Source: an uncultured Bacteroidales bacterium
Lineage (GTDB): Bacteria; Bacteroidota; Bacteroidia; Bacteroidales; UBA932
Direction of reading: 5' to 3'
DNA length: 64,000 nucleotides
Assembly: GCA_944322925.1 (NCBI GenBank)
Contig: CALUQM010000009.1
Span: 1 to 64,000 of the forward strand
Part shown: piece after piece, positions 56,376 to 64,000 of the stretch
Numbering within the stretch: position 1 is the first letter of the stretch
Layout of the letters: each line of letters starts with the position of its first letter
Made by a program: the position numbers and the translations under genes
Notes under the pieces: model-generated
Database searches by the model: none
Seen by the model: only the letters and a program-made list of their open reading frames with translations
What the model was told of the DNA's origin: nothing

Positions 56376-56387
56376 CTTGAGAAGGGA

Positions 56388-58493
56388 TTATTCGGATTTT
56401 CTGTATATCAATACTGTCAGATCGTACTGTCCGAGCGTGACAGTCCTGCCGTCCTCGCCTGTTTCCGGTGTCCCGAGGCAGGCGCATTCGACATATTCGT
56501 ATCCGGGTACGTCTATTGTTGCGGAAAGCCTTTCAGCCGAAGGGTTGGTGGCGACTACCGCCATTTCGTCTCCGGCAATGAATGCCCTTGCCTCGATTTT
56601 CCCGTTTGAAACGGTGAACCCGAGCACGTCATTGTAAGTGCCGCAGAGCAGCAGCCGCGAATAACGGTTCTTTATTTCGTTCGCCTTTGTCAGATATGCC
56701 TTGTAGACAGGTGTCTTGTCTATAAGGTCGCGGCACCTGTAGATTTCTATATCATTGATGATGCCTTTCATCAGGTACATGTTGACCCTTCTCTGCACAT
56801 CGCTGTCGTCCCTTAGCTCCCTGTCAGAGAATATGATTTCAGGGAAGGTATATCTGAAGAAGTCCTGGAAACTGTCCGGACCGTAATTCCCGGGATAACA
56901 ATGGATGTAGTCGCAGAACTGGGCGGTATAGTCCGTCAGCCATTCGGTCCCGAGCGCGAATTCCGGATCTTTCGCATTGATATGGTCGCGAATCTGTTTC
57001 AGGGCCTGTCCCTTGTCGTAAATCACCCTTATGTTCGGTACGGGATATTCACGGCTGAGGTCCCAGTCCGTGCACTGGTCTTCCGCATAGCCGAGCTGGT
57101 CGTAGAAAACGCTGTTCGCCCCGCATTCGTATGCCCTGTCGGCCATTCCGACGAGGATTTCACGCCAGAGGGAATCCCTCGTGTCGGCGATATGGAAGGT
57201 CCTTGCATCGTATTCTCCGAGCCATGTGCCCATCGACGTGAATTTGTAGTGGGCAGTGAGTTCCGCACCGGTATTGTCGGTGTACGGTATGCCGGCAGCC
57301 TGTCCGCTCGTATAGAACCTGCTTTCCCTGTCGATGAGTTTCCCGTTGTAGTACATGAGCAGTTTGCCTCCCTTTTCCCTGTATTTCCTGATGGCCTCGG
57401 CCCAGCCTGCATCTCCTCCCTGCGAATCATCGGGGGAGTAGTCGGGATTTCCGTTATCCATGCCTTCCTTCCACCATCCGAACGCGAGGACGGCATTGTT
57501 GCCGACTTCATTGCCCACGTCTGAAATCCTCCCGTACAAGTCTTCGTACCTGAAGAAATATTCTCCGTACTGATGCTTGAAAATGATGCGCTGCCAGCCG
57601 GTCATTTCCCTGACCCAACGGGGAGTGTCCCTGTGGTCCCACCATGTGTCGGCCCAGTCTCTGTACAGTTTTGCGGCACTGTGCCATGTGCCGCTGTATG
57701 GGGCCACAACGTTGGCGTCGCAGCTCCATGTTTCTCCGCAGAAGCAATGAGGATATTTGTAGAACCCGCATTCCAGCCTGTTGAAAGTTCCCGAACCGTC
57801 AGGATAAAGCCTGAGCCCGTGCCATGTGTCCTGGAACAGGGTGTCATGACTTCCGAAATACAGTCCCTGGGTGTCGCCGGCAAGGATAAAGCAGTTCATG
57901 GATACGCCTGAAGGGTATTTCATGTCCATCTGCCTGAAATACTGGGCCGGAGTCATGTACGGCTTGCTGTTGCTTTTCGCATATATCGTCCCCACAGGAT
58001 CATCGTACCGCATCCCTCCCGTCTCGGCCGTAATGAGGTCATGGTCCTCGGGAAGGTCGATATTGCCTATCAGCGGATACTGGAACTCCCTGACCACGAC
58101 GTGTTCTTCATTGTTCGAGATTTCCGATGCGAATCTGATCAGCCTGCCGTCGGGACGGATACGGAGCGTAAGGGAGATGTCGAGGGTGCTGCCGTCTTCT
58201 GAAACGAGTTCCGGATAATATACCTCGATTGTCCCGTTCCTGAGGCTTGTTTCAGCTTTCTGTCCGGCTCCGCCGATTTCGATTTCCTTGCGGTCCGGAG
58301 AGTCGTAATACATCCTCCAGAGATATTCCCCTGAGGCATAGTTCTGCCCGGTGGACAGATTGGAGAGAGCTGTCAGCCTTCCGTCCTCGGATACGGAGAC
58401 GCTTACGATGCCGTTGCCTGAGATTTCCTCTGCCGATGCGGCGCCGGCAAGGCATAATGCAAAAAATGACAGGATGATGCCGTAAAGTTTCAT
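56388..58493 (-). CDS. Exported DUF6259-like glycoside-hydrolase-type protein
   Basis: The 701-residue protein has a signal peptide (about residues 1-21, cleavage near ASA). A beta-sandwich N-terminal domain (25-300) is followed by a barrel-like part with WQRIIFKHQYGEYFFRYEDL, LAFGWWKEGMDNGNPDYSPD and SVFYDQLGYAED, and a C-terminal beta domain. The patterns recall DUF6259 proteins, which are distantly related to alpha-galactosidase-type barrels. The acidic residues in YDQLGYAED are candidates for catalysis. It is 19 bases downstream of the phosphatase-fold lipoprotein in the SusCD operon, so it should degrade the glycan bound by SusD. Confidence 0.75.
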   Translation of the reverse strand: MKLYGIILSFFALCLAGAASAEEISGNGIVSVSVSEDGRLTALSNLSTGQNYASGEYLWRMYYDSPDRKEIEIGGAGQKAETSLRNGTIEVYYPELVSEDGSTLDISLTLRIRPDGRLIRFASEISNNEEHVVVREFQYPLIGNIDLPEDHDLITAETGGMRYDDPVGTIYAKSNSKPYMTPAQYFRQMDMKYPSGVSMNCFILAGDTQGLYFGSHDTLFQDTWHGLRLYPDGSGTFNRLECGFYKYPHCFCGETWSCDANVVAPYSGTWHSAAKLYRDWADTWWDHRDTPRWVREMTGWQRIIFKHQYGEYFFRYEDLYGRISDVGNEVGNNAVLAFGWWKEGMDNGNPDYSPDDSQGGDAGWAEAIRKYREKGGKLLMYYNGKLIDRESRFYTSGQAAGIPYTDNTGAELTAHYKFTSMGTWLGEYDARTFHIADTRDSLWREILVGMADRAYECGANSVFYDQLGYAEDQCTDWDLSREYPVPNIRVIYDKGQALKQIRDHINAKDPEFALGTEWLTDYTAQFCDYIHCYPGNYGPDSFQDFFRYTFPEIIFSDRELRDDSDVQRRVNMYLMKGIINDIEIYRCRDLIDKTPVYKAYLTKANEIKNRYSRLLLCGTYNDVLGFTVSNGKIEARAFIAGDEMAVVATNPSAERLSATIDVPGYEYVECACLGTPETGEDGRTVTLGQYDLTVLIYRKSE

Positions 58494-58512
58494 TGCGGTT
58501 GCAGATTGAATG

Positions 58513-59481
58513 TCAGTACCAGGTTTTTGGCTGTGAGATTTTCATGTCCACGTAGATAGGGAAGTGGTCGGAAGCGAATTCCCCGTCATAGAGGGCGTCG
58601 TTGCATACGTACTGCAGAGGTTCCATGTCTTCTCCCCTGAAATAGATATAGTCGATTCTCCGGGCAGTTTCCATGTTCTTGTTGTGGTCGAAGCCGTTGT
58701 ATGTGCCGGAAGGGCCGCTCTTCGATTTTTCAGGAAGGTACATGAAGGAGTCTTCCCAGTAGGTCCGCAGTACGGAGGACGTATAGCCGGTAGGGATGGC
58801 ATTGAGGTCGCCTACGAGAACGGACGGCAGGTTTCCGGTATTGAACCTTTTTTCCTGTTCTTCGTACACATACGCGTATTTTTCATTAGTACCGCTGTTG
58901 AGGTGTCCGTGCGTCACCATGAAGAAGAAGCTCAGGTTGCTTCTCATGTTGTCTTTCATGACTGCACAGCATCCGCCTCTGCGATAGCTTCCGTTTCCTC
59001 CCGTATCATTGACCGTACATTCGTCAGGCGTATCCGATACCCAGAAGAACTGCCAGTTCTGAAGCGTAAAGTCGGGGCTCTTGTAAAATATCCCCTGTGC
59101 CTTGTCTCCGCTGCCTGCCTGTTTGTACGGACTGAAGAATCTGTATCCGTAGTTCAGCCCCGCAGCCTTGAGAAGCTGCGGCAGGTCCGACTGTATGGTT
59201 ATGTCGGCCTCCTGGACTCCGAATACGTCGAAATCGTTTTCAGCTATCGACTGTACCAGTCTCTCGCGTCTCTGCTCCCATGAATTGATGCCCTTGTCGG
59301 TCGAGACCCTGAGATTGTAGGTGCCGATCCTTATCGTATCGGGCAGATCGGCCAGGCCTTCGGGGATTTCCGGTGTAGTGTTTCCTCCTCCGCCGTTGTC
59401 TTCCTTTTCAGTCTTTTCGCATGAAAATGCCGTCATCAGCGTCAGTGCGCAGAAAGTTATGATAAATCCGTTTTTCATCAT
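58513..59481 (-). CDS. Endonuclease/exonuclease/phosphatase-fold lipoprotein
   Basis: From ATG 59481 the protein is 322 residues. It has a lipoprotein signal (TLMTAFSC), a Gly/Pro-rich linker, and the EEP fold: IGTYNLRV, FGVQEA, VTHGHLNSG, VGDLNAIP and ASDHFPI carry the Asn, Glu, His, Asp-Asn and Asp-His expected at the metal-dependent phosphoesterase site. Such lipoproteins are found in some Bacteroidetes glycan loci. It would be surface- or periplasm-facing and could remove a phosphate or phosphodiester from the substrate. It is 61 bases after the BACON lipoprotein gene. Confidence 0.87.
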   Translation of the reverse strand: MMKNGFIITFCALTLMTAFSCEKTEKEDNGGGGNTTPEIPEGLADLPDTIRIGTYNLRVSTDKGINSWEQRRERLVQSIAENDFDVFGVQEADITIQSDLPQLLKAAGLNYGYRFFSPYKQAGSGDKAQGIFYKSPDFTLQNWQFFWVSDTPDECTVNDTGGNGSYRRGGCCAVMKDNMRSNLSFFFMVTHGHLNSGTNEKYAYVYEEQEKRFNTGNLPSVLVGDLNAIPTGYTSSVLRTYWEDSFMYLPEKSKSGPSGTYNGFDHNKNMETARRIDYIYFRGEDMEPLQYVCNDALYDGEFASDHFPIYVDMKISQPKTWY

Positions 59482-59542
59482 GATTGGAAAAAACGGAGCG
59501 GGACAGTCATCCCGTCCCGCATCCGAAAATGTAGTAATGTTA

Positions 59543-61150
59543 TTATTCTGCAATAGTTATGAGGATGTCATCCACGAAGAAACGGTAGTCTGCCTCTTCA
59601 GTGAGACCGAGATCCAGGAACGGTGAAGATGTGACTTCGGCACTGGTAAGAGTGAGGACCGTGCTCTGGTCTGCACCCTTGACGGTCATGGTGTATTCCT
59701 GAAATGCGTTCATGCTCAGGTCTGCATTGGCTATGGTGCCGTTTTCTACCGTACCGGATGTCGCCGTGAGTGTAGGAACCGCATCTACCGGGAAGTTGTA
59801 GGCCGTGGTGATACCTGCGCATTTGAATTTGACGGTAAGGTCTGCAGTGGCCTTGCCCATTTCCTTGAGTCTTTCGCCTACATTTATCGAGAAGCTGCCT
59901 TTTCCGTAGCCGGAGCTGGACAGATATCTTGCTACCAGGGCTTCGTCAGCGTATCCGACCTGAATGAATCCAGGCTTTTCGTAGCAGAGGTTGCACTCCA
60001 TTGCCGGATTGGTAGGATTGTATGATCCAGGTGTCGTACCGGTTGTCCAGCTCTTCATGAAGCCTACAGGAATGTCGATATACATGGCGTTTACTCCGAT
60101 TATGTCATCGAATCCTTCGGAGAATACGACAGTGCTGTTGTCCTGTTCAGGAAGGTCGGACAATTCCGCTTCGGCAGGGATGATAGCGATACCGTTGGAA
60201 ATGGTCACGCTGTTGTCTGAATAATCGGCGCCGCAAGTGAGCTTTATCCACAGCCAGCCGTTTGCCGGAACTTTCTGTGCATCGGGAATGGTGAATTTCA
60301 CTGACTTCCACATGGCTTCCGATTTGGCTGCTTCTGCAGGAGCTGAAAAACCGTTCCATGTCTGTCCCTCGTCCGAACTCCAGGTGTATGTCATTCCTCC
60401 TGCGTTTCCTTCTCTCCTTGAGCCGTAGCAGAATTTGAGGTCGCCGGACAATTCTTCCTTGACAGGTATCTTGATTGTCCATGAATCTCCGAGTGCCCAG
60501 TCATATCCGCAGATACCGATCTGGAAGCCTGCATACTTCTTAGGGTTGGTATGTGCAGGACAGGCGATGCGTATTTCACGGTCGGACTGTGCGAGATTGG
60601 ACTGCTCGACGATGAGACCGTCCTTGAAAGTCACGGTGCGGAAATTGATTTCTGCATTGCTCAGGCCTTCGGCGAGGATTGCAGCCTTGCCTGACTCAAC
60701 ATCGAGGCCGGCATTGGTTTCCCATACTTCTACTATAGGGAATGAATATCCGGCAACTGCAGGAGGTTCAGGTTCTGCGGACTCCGGGTTGCCTGGCTGG
60801 GTGACGGTAATCGTAGCGGTCGCCTTCCTGTTCGAGGAGGTTACGGTGATTTTTGCCGTCCTTTCGTCTGCTCCCGTGTTTTCAAGCATCCTGGCGCCGA
60901 ACGAGCCGTTTCCGTCACCGGACTGGGTGTCGGTCTGGAGCCAGTCGGCACCTGAACTTACATTCCAGCGGCAGTTGGCTGTCACGTCTACTGAAAATTC
61001 AGTAATGTTCCAGTCTTCAGCAGTATAAGATTCAGGGGATACCGTAATGGAGGCGTCTTCCCCTTCGGTAACTTCTTCTGTCGGTTCCGTACATGCGAAC
61101 GGTACCATACAGAGAGCCATTGCTAACAATTTCAGATAATTTCGTTTCAT
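59543..61150 (-). CDS. SusE/F-position surface lipoprotein with BACON domain
   Basis: From ATG 61150 the protein has 535 residues, with a lipoprotein signal (ALCMVPFAC). Residues about 33-120 form a BACON domain (SITVSPESYTAED, then CRWNVSSGADWLQ and ATITVTQPG). The rest is beta-rich, with two repeated sheet-type modules and a C-terminal FFVDDILITIAE. It is in the place of SusE/SusF in a SusCD operon and probably binds glycan at the cell surface. No catalytic motif is seen. An earlier in-frame ATG at 61198 overlaps the susD end, but the lipobox supports 61150. Confidence 0.82.
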   Translation of the reverse strand: MKRNYLKLLAMALCMVPFACTEPTEEVTEGEDASITVSPESYTAEDWNITEFSVDVTANCRWNVSSGADWLQTDTQSGDGNGSFGARMLENTGADERTAKITVTSSNRKATATITVTQPGNPESAEPEPPAVAGYSFPIVEVWETNAGLDVESGKAAILAEGLSNAEINFRTVTFKDGLIVEQSNLAQSDREIRIACPAHTNPKKYAGFQIGICGYDWALGDSWTIKIPVKEELSGDLKFCYGSRREGNAGGMTYTWSSDEGQTWNGFSAPAEAAKSEAMWKSVKFTIPDAQKVPANGWLWIKLTCGADYSDNSVTISNGIAIIPAEAELSDLPEQDNSTVVFSEGFDDIIGVNAMYIDIPVGFMKSWTTGTTPGSYNPTNPAMECNLCYEKPGFIQVGYADEALVARYLSSSGYGKGSFSINVGERLKEMGKATADLTVKFKCAGITTAYNFPVDAVPTLTATSGTVENGTIANADLSMNAFQEYTMTVKGADQSTVLTLTSAEVTSSPFLDLGLTEEADYRFFVDDILITIAE

Positions 61151-61182
61151 ATTGTTTGATTTGGTTAATATGTGTTCTTGCA

Positions 61183-63012
61183 TCAGTTCCACTGCCAACC
61201 GTTGTTCTGGCCGATATCAGGATTGACATTGAGGGCGGTTACAGGTACCGGCTTGGTGTACATCTTGTCGTCCCAGGTCATCTTGTAGTTGTACACCACA
61301 TAGCCGTGATCTCCCTCGGAGAAGGTGAAGTTCCTGTCGGATGTGCTGGAAACTATCTTGTAGCCAGCATCACTGGTACTTGCATTCGTGCCTACCATGT
61401 ATCTTTTTCCGTTGATAATGAAACCGGTGCGGGTCTCTTCTTCCGTTACCCATATTCCGGCCCATCCCTGGTGGTTGTACCTTCTTTCTATCAGGTCTCC
61501 GAGATGCCATCTCATGAGGTCGTTGTATCTCGAGTCGTTTTCCATAAAGAGTTCCGTAGCCCTTTCACGTCTGATTTCGAGGATGACGTCGCTCAATTCC
61601 GATGAATGTTTCACATCCTTCGTATAATAGTCCCTGAGCCACTGGTCCTGTACATATCCGCCGTCTTCAGGGTAGATGCTTGTGACACCGGCTCTTCTGC
61701 GGAGTTCTCCTATGGTCTCATCCCATATCTGCGAGTTCATTTCCCCGAGTTCAGCCACCGCTTCAGCATAGTTCAGCAGCACTTCGGCATATCTGAAGAT
61801 AGGAATTGCATTGTTGGACTGGTCGTTGCTGACGCTCCATGCGATTTCATTGGTCTGGCACCATTTGAGCCACTGATATCCTGTCTTTGTCCATGTGAAG
61901 TTCGGAGCGAATTCTTCGATGGCGCCCGACATGGTGGTATATGTCTGGCCCGGAGCGAGCACGCAGGCGGCAAGTCTTGCATCCCTGTTGTTGAATTCTT
62001 CCGTTACAGACACTTCGGCAGAAGCCACAGGAGTACCGTCGGTTTCGAGGAACATGTGTACGAAATCCTTGGTAGGGGAGTACTGCTGTCCGGCAGTGGC
62101 TGAATAGAATTCGTATGTCAGATTGTGTCTGTACTCGTCATTGAATGAGCGTCCCCAGATCACTTCGTCCGCAGGCAGGGTCGTGCTGACGAAAAGTTCG
62201 CGGTAATTGTTGTGCAGATAGAAGATACCTGTCCCAATCAGCTGTTTGGAATAGTCGCGTGCCAGTTTCAGGAAGTCTTCGGAAGTCTCGTATTCGTTTG
62301 TCCAAGGCTTGCCGGTGGACGGATTGGCCGTATGGTATTTCCTGTAAGTGCCTTCGTAGAGGCAGAGGCGGGAAGCAAAGGCGAGGGCGACATATTTGTT
62401 GATATATATTCTTCCGTTTGAGTTGATGCCTGTCCCGTCGGTAAGGCAGTTGTCTACGGCGAATTTGAGGTCTTCAGCCACCATGTGCATGACATATTCC
62501 CTGTCGTCGCGCGGCGCGTAGAGTACAGTCGAGTCTTCAGGCTGGATGGTCTTCTCTATCCAGTATGTGTCGCCGAAGTCCTTGACCTTGTTGAAAGTAG
62601 CGTATGCCCTCCAGAAGCGTGCTACGCCTTCGTAATGGTTGTAGATTTCGTCTGAAACCTTGCCTTTGGCGTTGTGCATGTTGTCGAGCATGTAGACGCA
62701 TCTTCTGAGAAAACTCCAGTTGGAATACGACCATCCGGAAGCCGTACTTGCCGTATAGGTGTCGGAGTAGAAAGTCTTGGACTGTTTCGTCCCGCAGAAG
62801 TCCGTATAGGCATCCTCGCCCAGGGTAAGGTTGCTCACGCTCGGCATTGCCGCCTCGATAAGTCCGTTGGCATACAGTTGGAGGTCCGTTTCGGAAGCGA
62901 AGAACGAAGTCGTGGCGAATTCGTCTTTCGGGGTCCTGTCGAAGAAATCCTCGCAGGATGTTGCCGCCAGAACAAGGGCGAGTCCGACCGAAATTGTTTT
63001 TATTGTATTCAT
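61183..63012 (-). CDS. susD: SusD/RagB-family glycan-binding lipoprotein
   Basis: From ATG 63012 the protein has 609 residues. It has a lipoprotein signal (LVLAATSC), then CEDFFDRTPKDEF, the typical start of mature SusD, SFLRRCVYMLDNM, and a TPR-like helical core. YAEVLLNYAEAVAELGEMN and the C-terminal LSDVILEIRRERATELFMEN are strongly diagnostic. It caps the SusC channel and binds glycan at the cell surface. It directly follows susC on the minus strand. An upstream ATG at 63027 would add five residues. The family name susD is used in the broad sense. Confidence 0.95.
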   Translation of the reverse strand: MNTIKTISVGLALVLAATSCEDFFDRTPKDEFATTSFFASETDLQLYANGLIEAAMPSVSNLTLGEDAYTDFCGTKQSKTFYSDTYTASTASGWSYSNWSFLRRCVYMLDNMHNAKGKVSDEIYNHYEGVARFWRAYATFNKVKDFGDTYWIEKTIQPEDSTVLYAPRDDREYVMHMVAEDLKFAVDNCLTDGTGINSNGRIYINKYVALAFASRLCLYEGTYRKYHTANPSTGKPWTNEYETSEDFLKLARDYSKQLIGTGIFYLHNNYRELFVSTTLPADEVIWGRSFNDEYRHNLTYEFYSATAGQQYSPTKDFVHMFLETDGTPVASAEVSVTEEFNNRDARLAACVLAPGQTYTTMSGAIEEFAPNFTWTKTGYQWLKWCQTNEIAWSVSNDQSNNAIPIFRYAEVLLNYAEAVAELGEMNSQIWDETIGELRRRAGVTSIYPEDGGYVQDQWLRDYYTKDVKHSSELSDVILEIRRERATELFMENDSRYNDLMRWHLGDLIERRYNHQGWAGIWVTEEETRTGFIINGKRYMVGTNASTSDAGYKIVSSTSDRNFTFSEGDHGYVVYNYKMTWDDKMYTKPVPVTALNVNPDIGQNNGWQWN

Positions 63013-63063
63013 AATAATATGTTTCATAACGTATGGTTCTTCATTAATGTCGTTAGGCTCCCG

Positions 63064-64000
63064 TCAGAATGAAATTGATACTCCGAGAGTGAATGTCCTG
63101 AGCATAGGGTAGCTGTAACCCTGTCCCTGGGTGGAAGTGGCGCCGTGGAAATCGCTGTCTCCTGTACCGATTACCTCAGGGTCGAACATCTTGGTGTGCT
63201 TGAACAGAGGAGAGAATGTGAAAAGGTTTTCTCCCGAGAGGTATATCCTGAACTGCTGAATCTTGGCCTTTTCGAGCAGATGTTTAGGTATGGTATAGTC
63301 GATTGTCAGGTTTTTGAGTCTGACATAGGCGGCATTCAGCAGATAGTGCGTGTTCGGGAAGGAGAGTGCACCGCGCTGGCTGTTGGCGACGCTGTATGTA
63401 CGGCGTGTCCAGTAAGGATTTTCGTCGGCGTTGGTTACTACCCAGTTCTCGGTGGATGTGTCGATGTGGACGTAGTTGTCACCGCTCTGAGTCTTGAGCG
63501 CATGGGAGTATGCACGTCCGTAGCCTCCCCAGAAGAATCCCGTGTTGATTGCAGGATACCAGTCTCTCTGGCCGACTCCCTGGAAGAACATGCTCAGTCC
63601 TATGTTGTTCCATCTGAAGTCGAGATTCAGACCGAACTGGTAGCGCGGACTTTCATTTCCGATTCTTTCAAGGTCTCCGTGATCCTCGAGCGTATATGAG
63701 CCTATGCCGATTTCACCGTCGTCGTTCGTGTCGAGGAACCGCAGGTCTCCTGCGTACGGCGTGCTGCTCTGTCCTGCATACCAGTGGTATGTGTCTGGAT
63801 ACCATGCCGCAGCTTCTTCATTGGAAAGGAAATATCCGTCCGTCTTGAAACCCCAGATTTCGCCGAGTTCCTTGCCGTCATAGTATGTGAAGATGTTTCC
63901 GGATTCGTTGTAGTAGGATGTAACCCAAGTGCGTGAATCCCACAGGCTTCCCTTGATGGCATAATTGAAGTCCTTGCCGGCGAGCTTGAACGAATCCTTC
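63064..64000 (-). CDS. susC: SusC/RagA-family TonB-dependent receptor, C-terminal part (cut by window edge)
   Basis: The minus-strand frame is open from the right edge to the TGA at 63064, giving 311 residues of the C-terminal barrel. FLDTNDDGEIG, IGNESPRYQFGLNLDFRW and SMFFQGVGQRDWYP, YSVANSQRGAL and the last strand TFTLGVSISF are the hallmarks of SusC-type receptors. Such proteins import oligosaccharides with TonB energy. The N-terminal plug and TonB box lie outside the window, so its promoter and any anti-sigma control cannot be seen. It starts the operon that continues to 55488. Confidence 0.95.
   Translation of the reverse strand, partial: KDSFKLAGKDFNYAIKGSLWDSRTWVTSYYNESGNIFTYYDGKELGEIWGFKTDGYFLSNEEAAAWYPDTYHWYAGQSSTPYAGDLRFLDTNDDGEIGIGSYTLEDHGDLERIGNESPRYQFGLNLDFRWNNIGLSMFFQGVGQRDWYPAINTGFFWGGYGRAYSHALKTQSGDNYVHIDTSTENWVVTNADENPYWTRRTYSVANSQRGALSFPNTHYLLNAAYVRLKNLTIDYTIPKHLLEKAKIQQFRIYLSGENLFTFSPLFKHTKMFDPEVIGTGDSDFHGATSTQGQGYSYPMLRTFTLGVSISF

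Noticed and set aside
63702..63962. A minus-strand frame starting inside the susC region
   Set aside because: It is out of frame with the SusC reading, which is open to the window edge and clearly homologous.
1..64000. CRISPR arrays, rRNA operons, prophage or insertion sequences
   Set aside because: Looked for spaced direct repeats, rRNA-like stretches, integrases and transposases on both strands; none is seen except the Rpn-like remnant.

Overview
The window reads as a chromosomal segment of a Bacteroidales bacterium, probably gut- or rumen-associated, with mid-range GC. Support comes from paired SusC/SusD proteins, a BACON-domain lipoprotein, a Bacteroidetes-type RpoZ, KorAB, the block pdxJ / nadK-uppS-bamA-ompH, a tiny basic protein next to HU, and many promoters of the Bacteroidetes type (-7 TAnnTTTG, often with a TTG-type -33 element 19-20 bp upstream). 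A narrower placement cannot be made from the sequence. No gap between genes exceeds 300 bases. There is no CRISPR array, rRNA, insertion sequence or prophage. The only mobile-type relic is a broken Rpn-like nuclease gene at the left edge.

Layout. 1-450: decayed Rpn/PD-(D/E)XK gene. 599-6445: GH3 and GH2 exported glycosidases behind a promoter with a perfect 12-bp palindrome at its start site, followed by a convergent LacI-type regulator that carries a C10 homopolymer. 6542-13797: HU, a 30-residue basic protein, RNase G/E, CstA, a cysteine-free Fur-family protein, an SDR, TrxB, BamD and RpoZ. 13804-24670: RecN, a LysM protein, a glycosyltransferase, two Skp/OmpH proteins, PdxJ, NAD kinase, UppS and BamA, i.e. 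envelope biogenesis and cofactor genes. 24865-31996: KorA-KorB-GdhA-DASS transporter and an outer-membrane barrel protein, built around 2-oxoglutarate and glutamate. A tRNA-Asn(GTT) lies at 32058-32131 on the minus strand.

32286-45367: a membrane-anchored HU-like protein, then a compact run of plus-strand genes: acyl-ACP thioesterase, AspT-type transporter, split ThrE exporter, DUF6064-like protein, Nudix hydrolase, GT2, a DUF4922-SpoIID/LytB fusion, an AmpG-like permease and a NamZ-type exo-muramidase. These converge on murI. The last genes suggest peptidoglycan fragment processing and salvage.

45450-64000: carbohydrate use. A GH2 enzyme with the glucuronidase-type NRKG motif converges on a GntR/LacI-hybrid regulator. 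Divergent from the regulator is a five-gene operon: GH39-like enzyme, MFS transporter, FucI/AraA-like isomerase, a fusion of a degenerate P-loop kinase-like domain with class I phosphomannose isomerase, and a ROK kinase. Tandem 13-bp repeats sit between the two facing promoters. From the right edge a minus-strand polysaccharide utilisation locus runs inward: SusC (cut by the edge), SusD, BACON lipoprotein, an endonuclease/exonuclease/phosphatase-fold lipoprotein, a DUF6259-like hydrolase and an aldose-epimerase-like protein. The isomerase, PMI fusion and ROK set is the best candidate for a poorly described sugar pathway.
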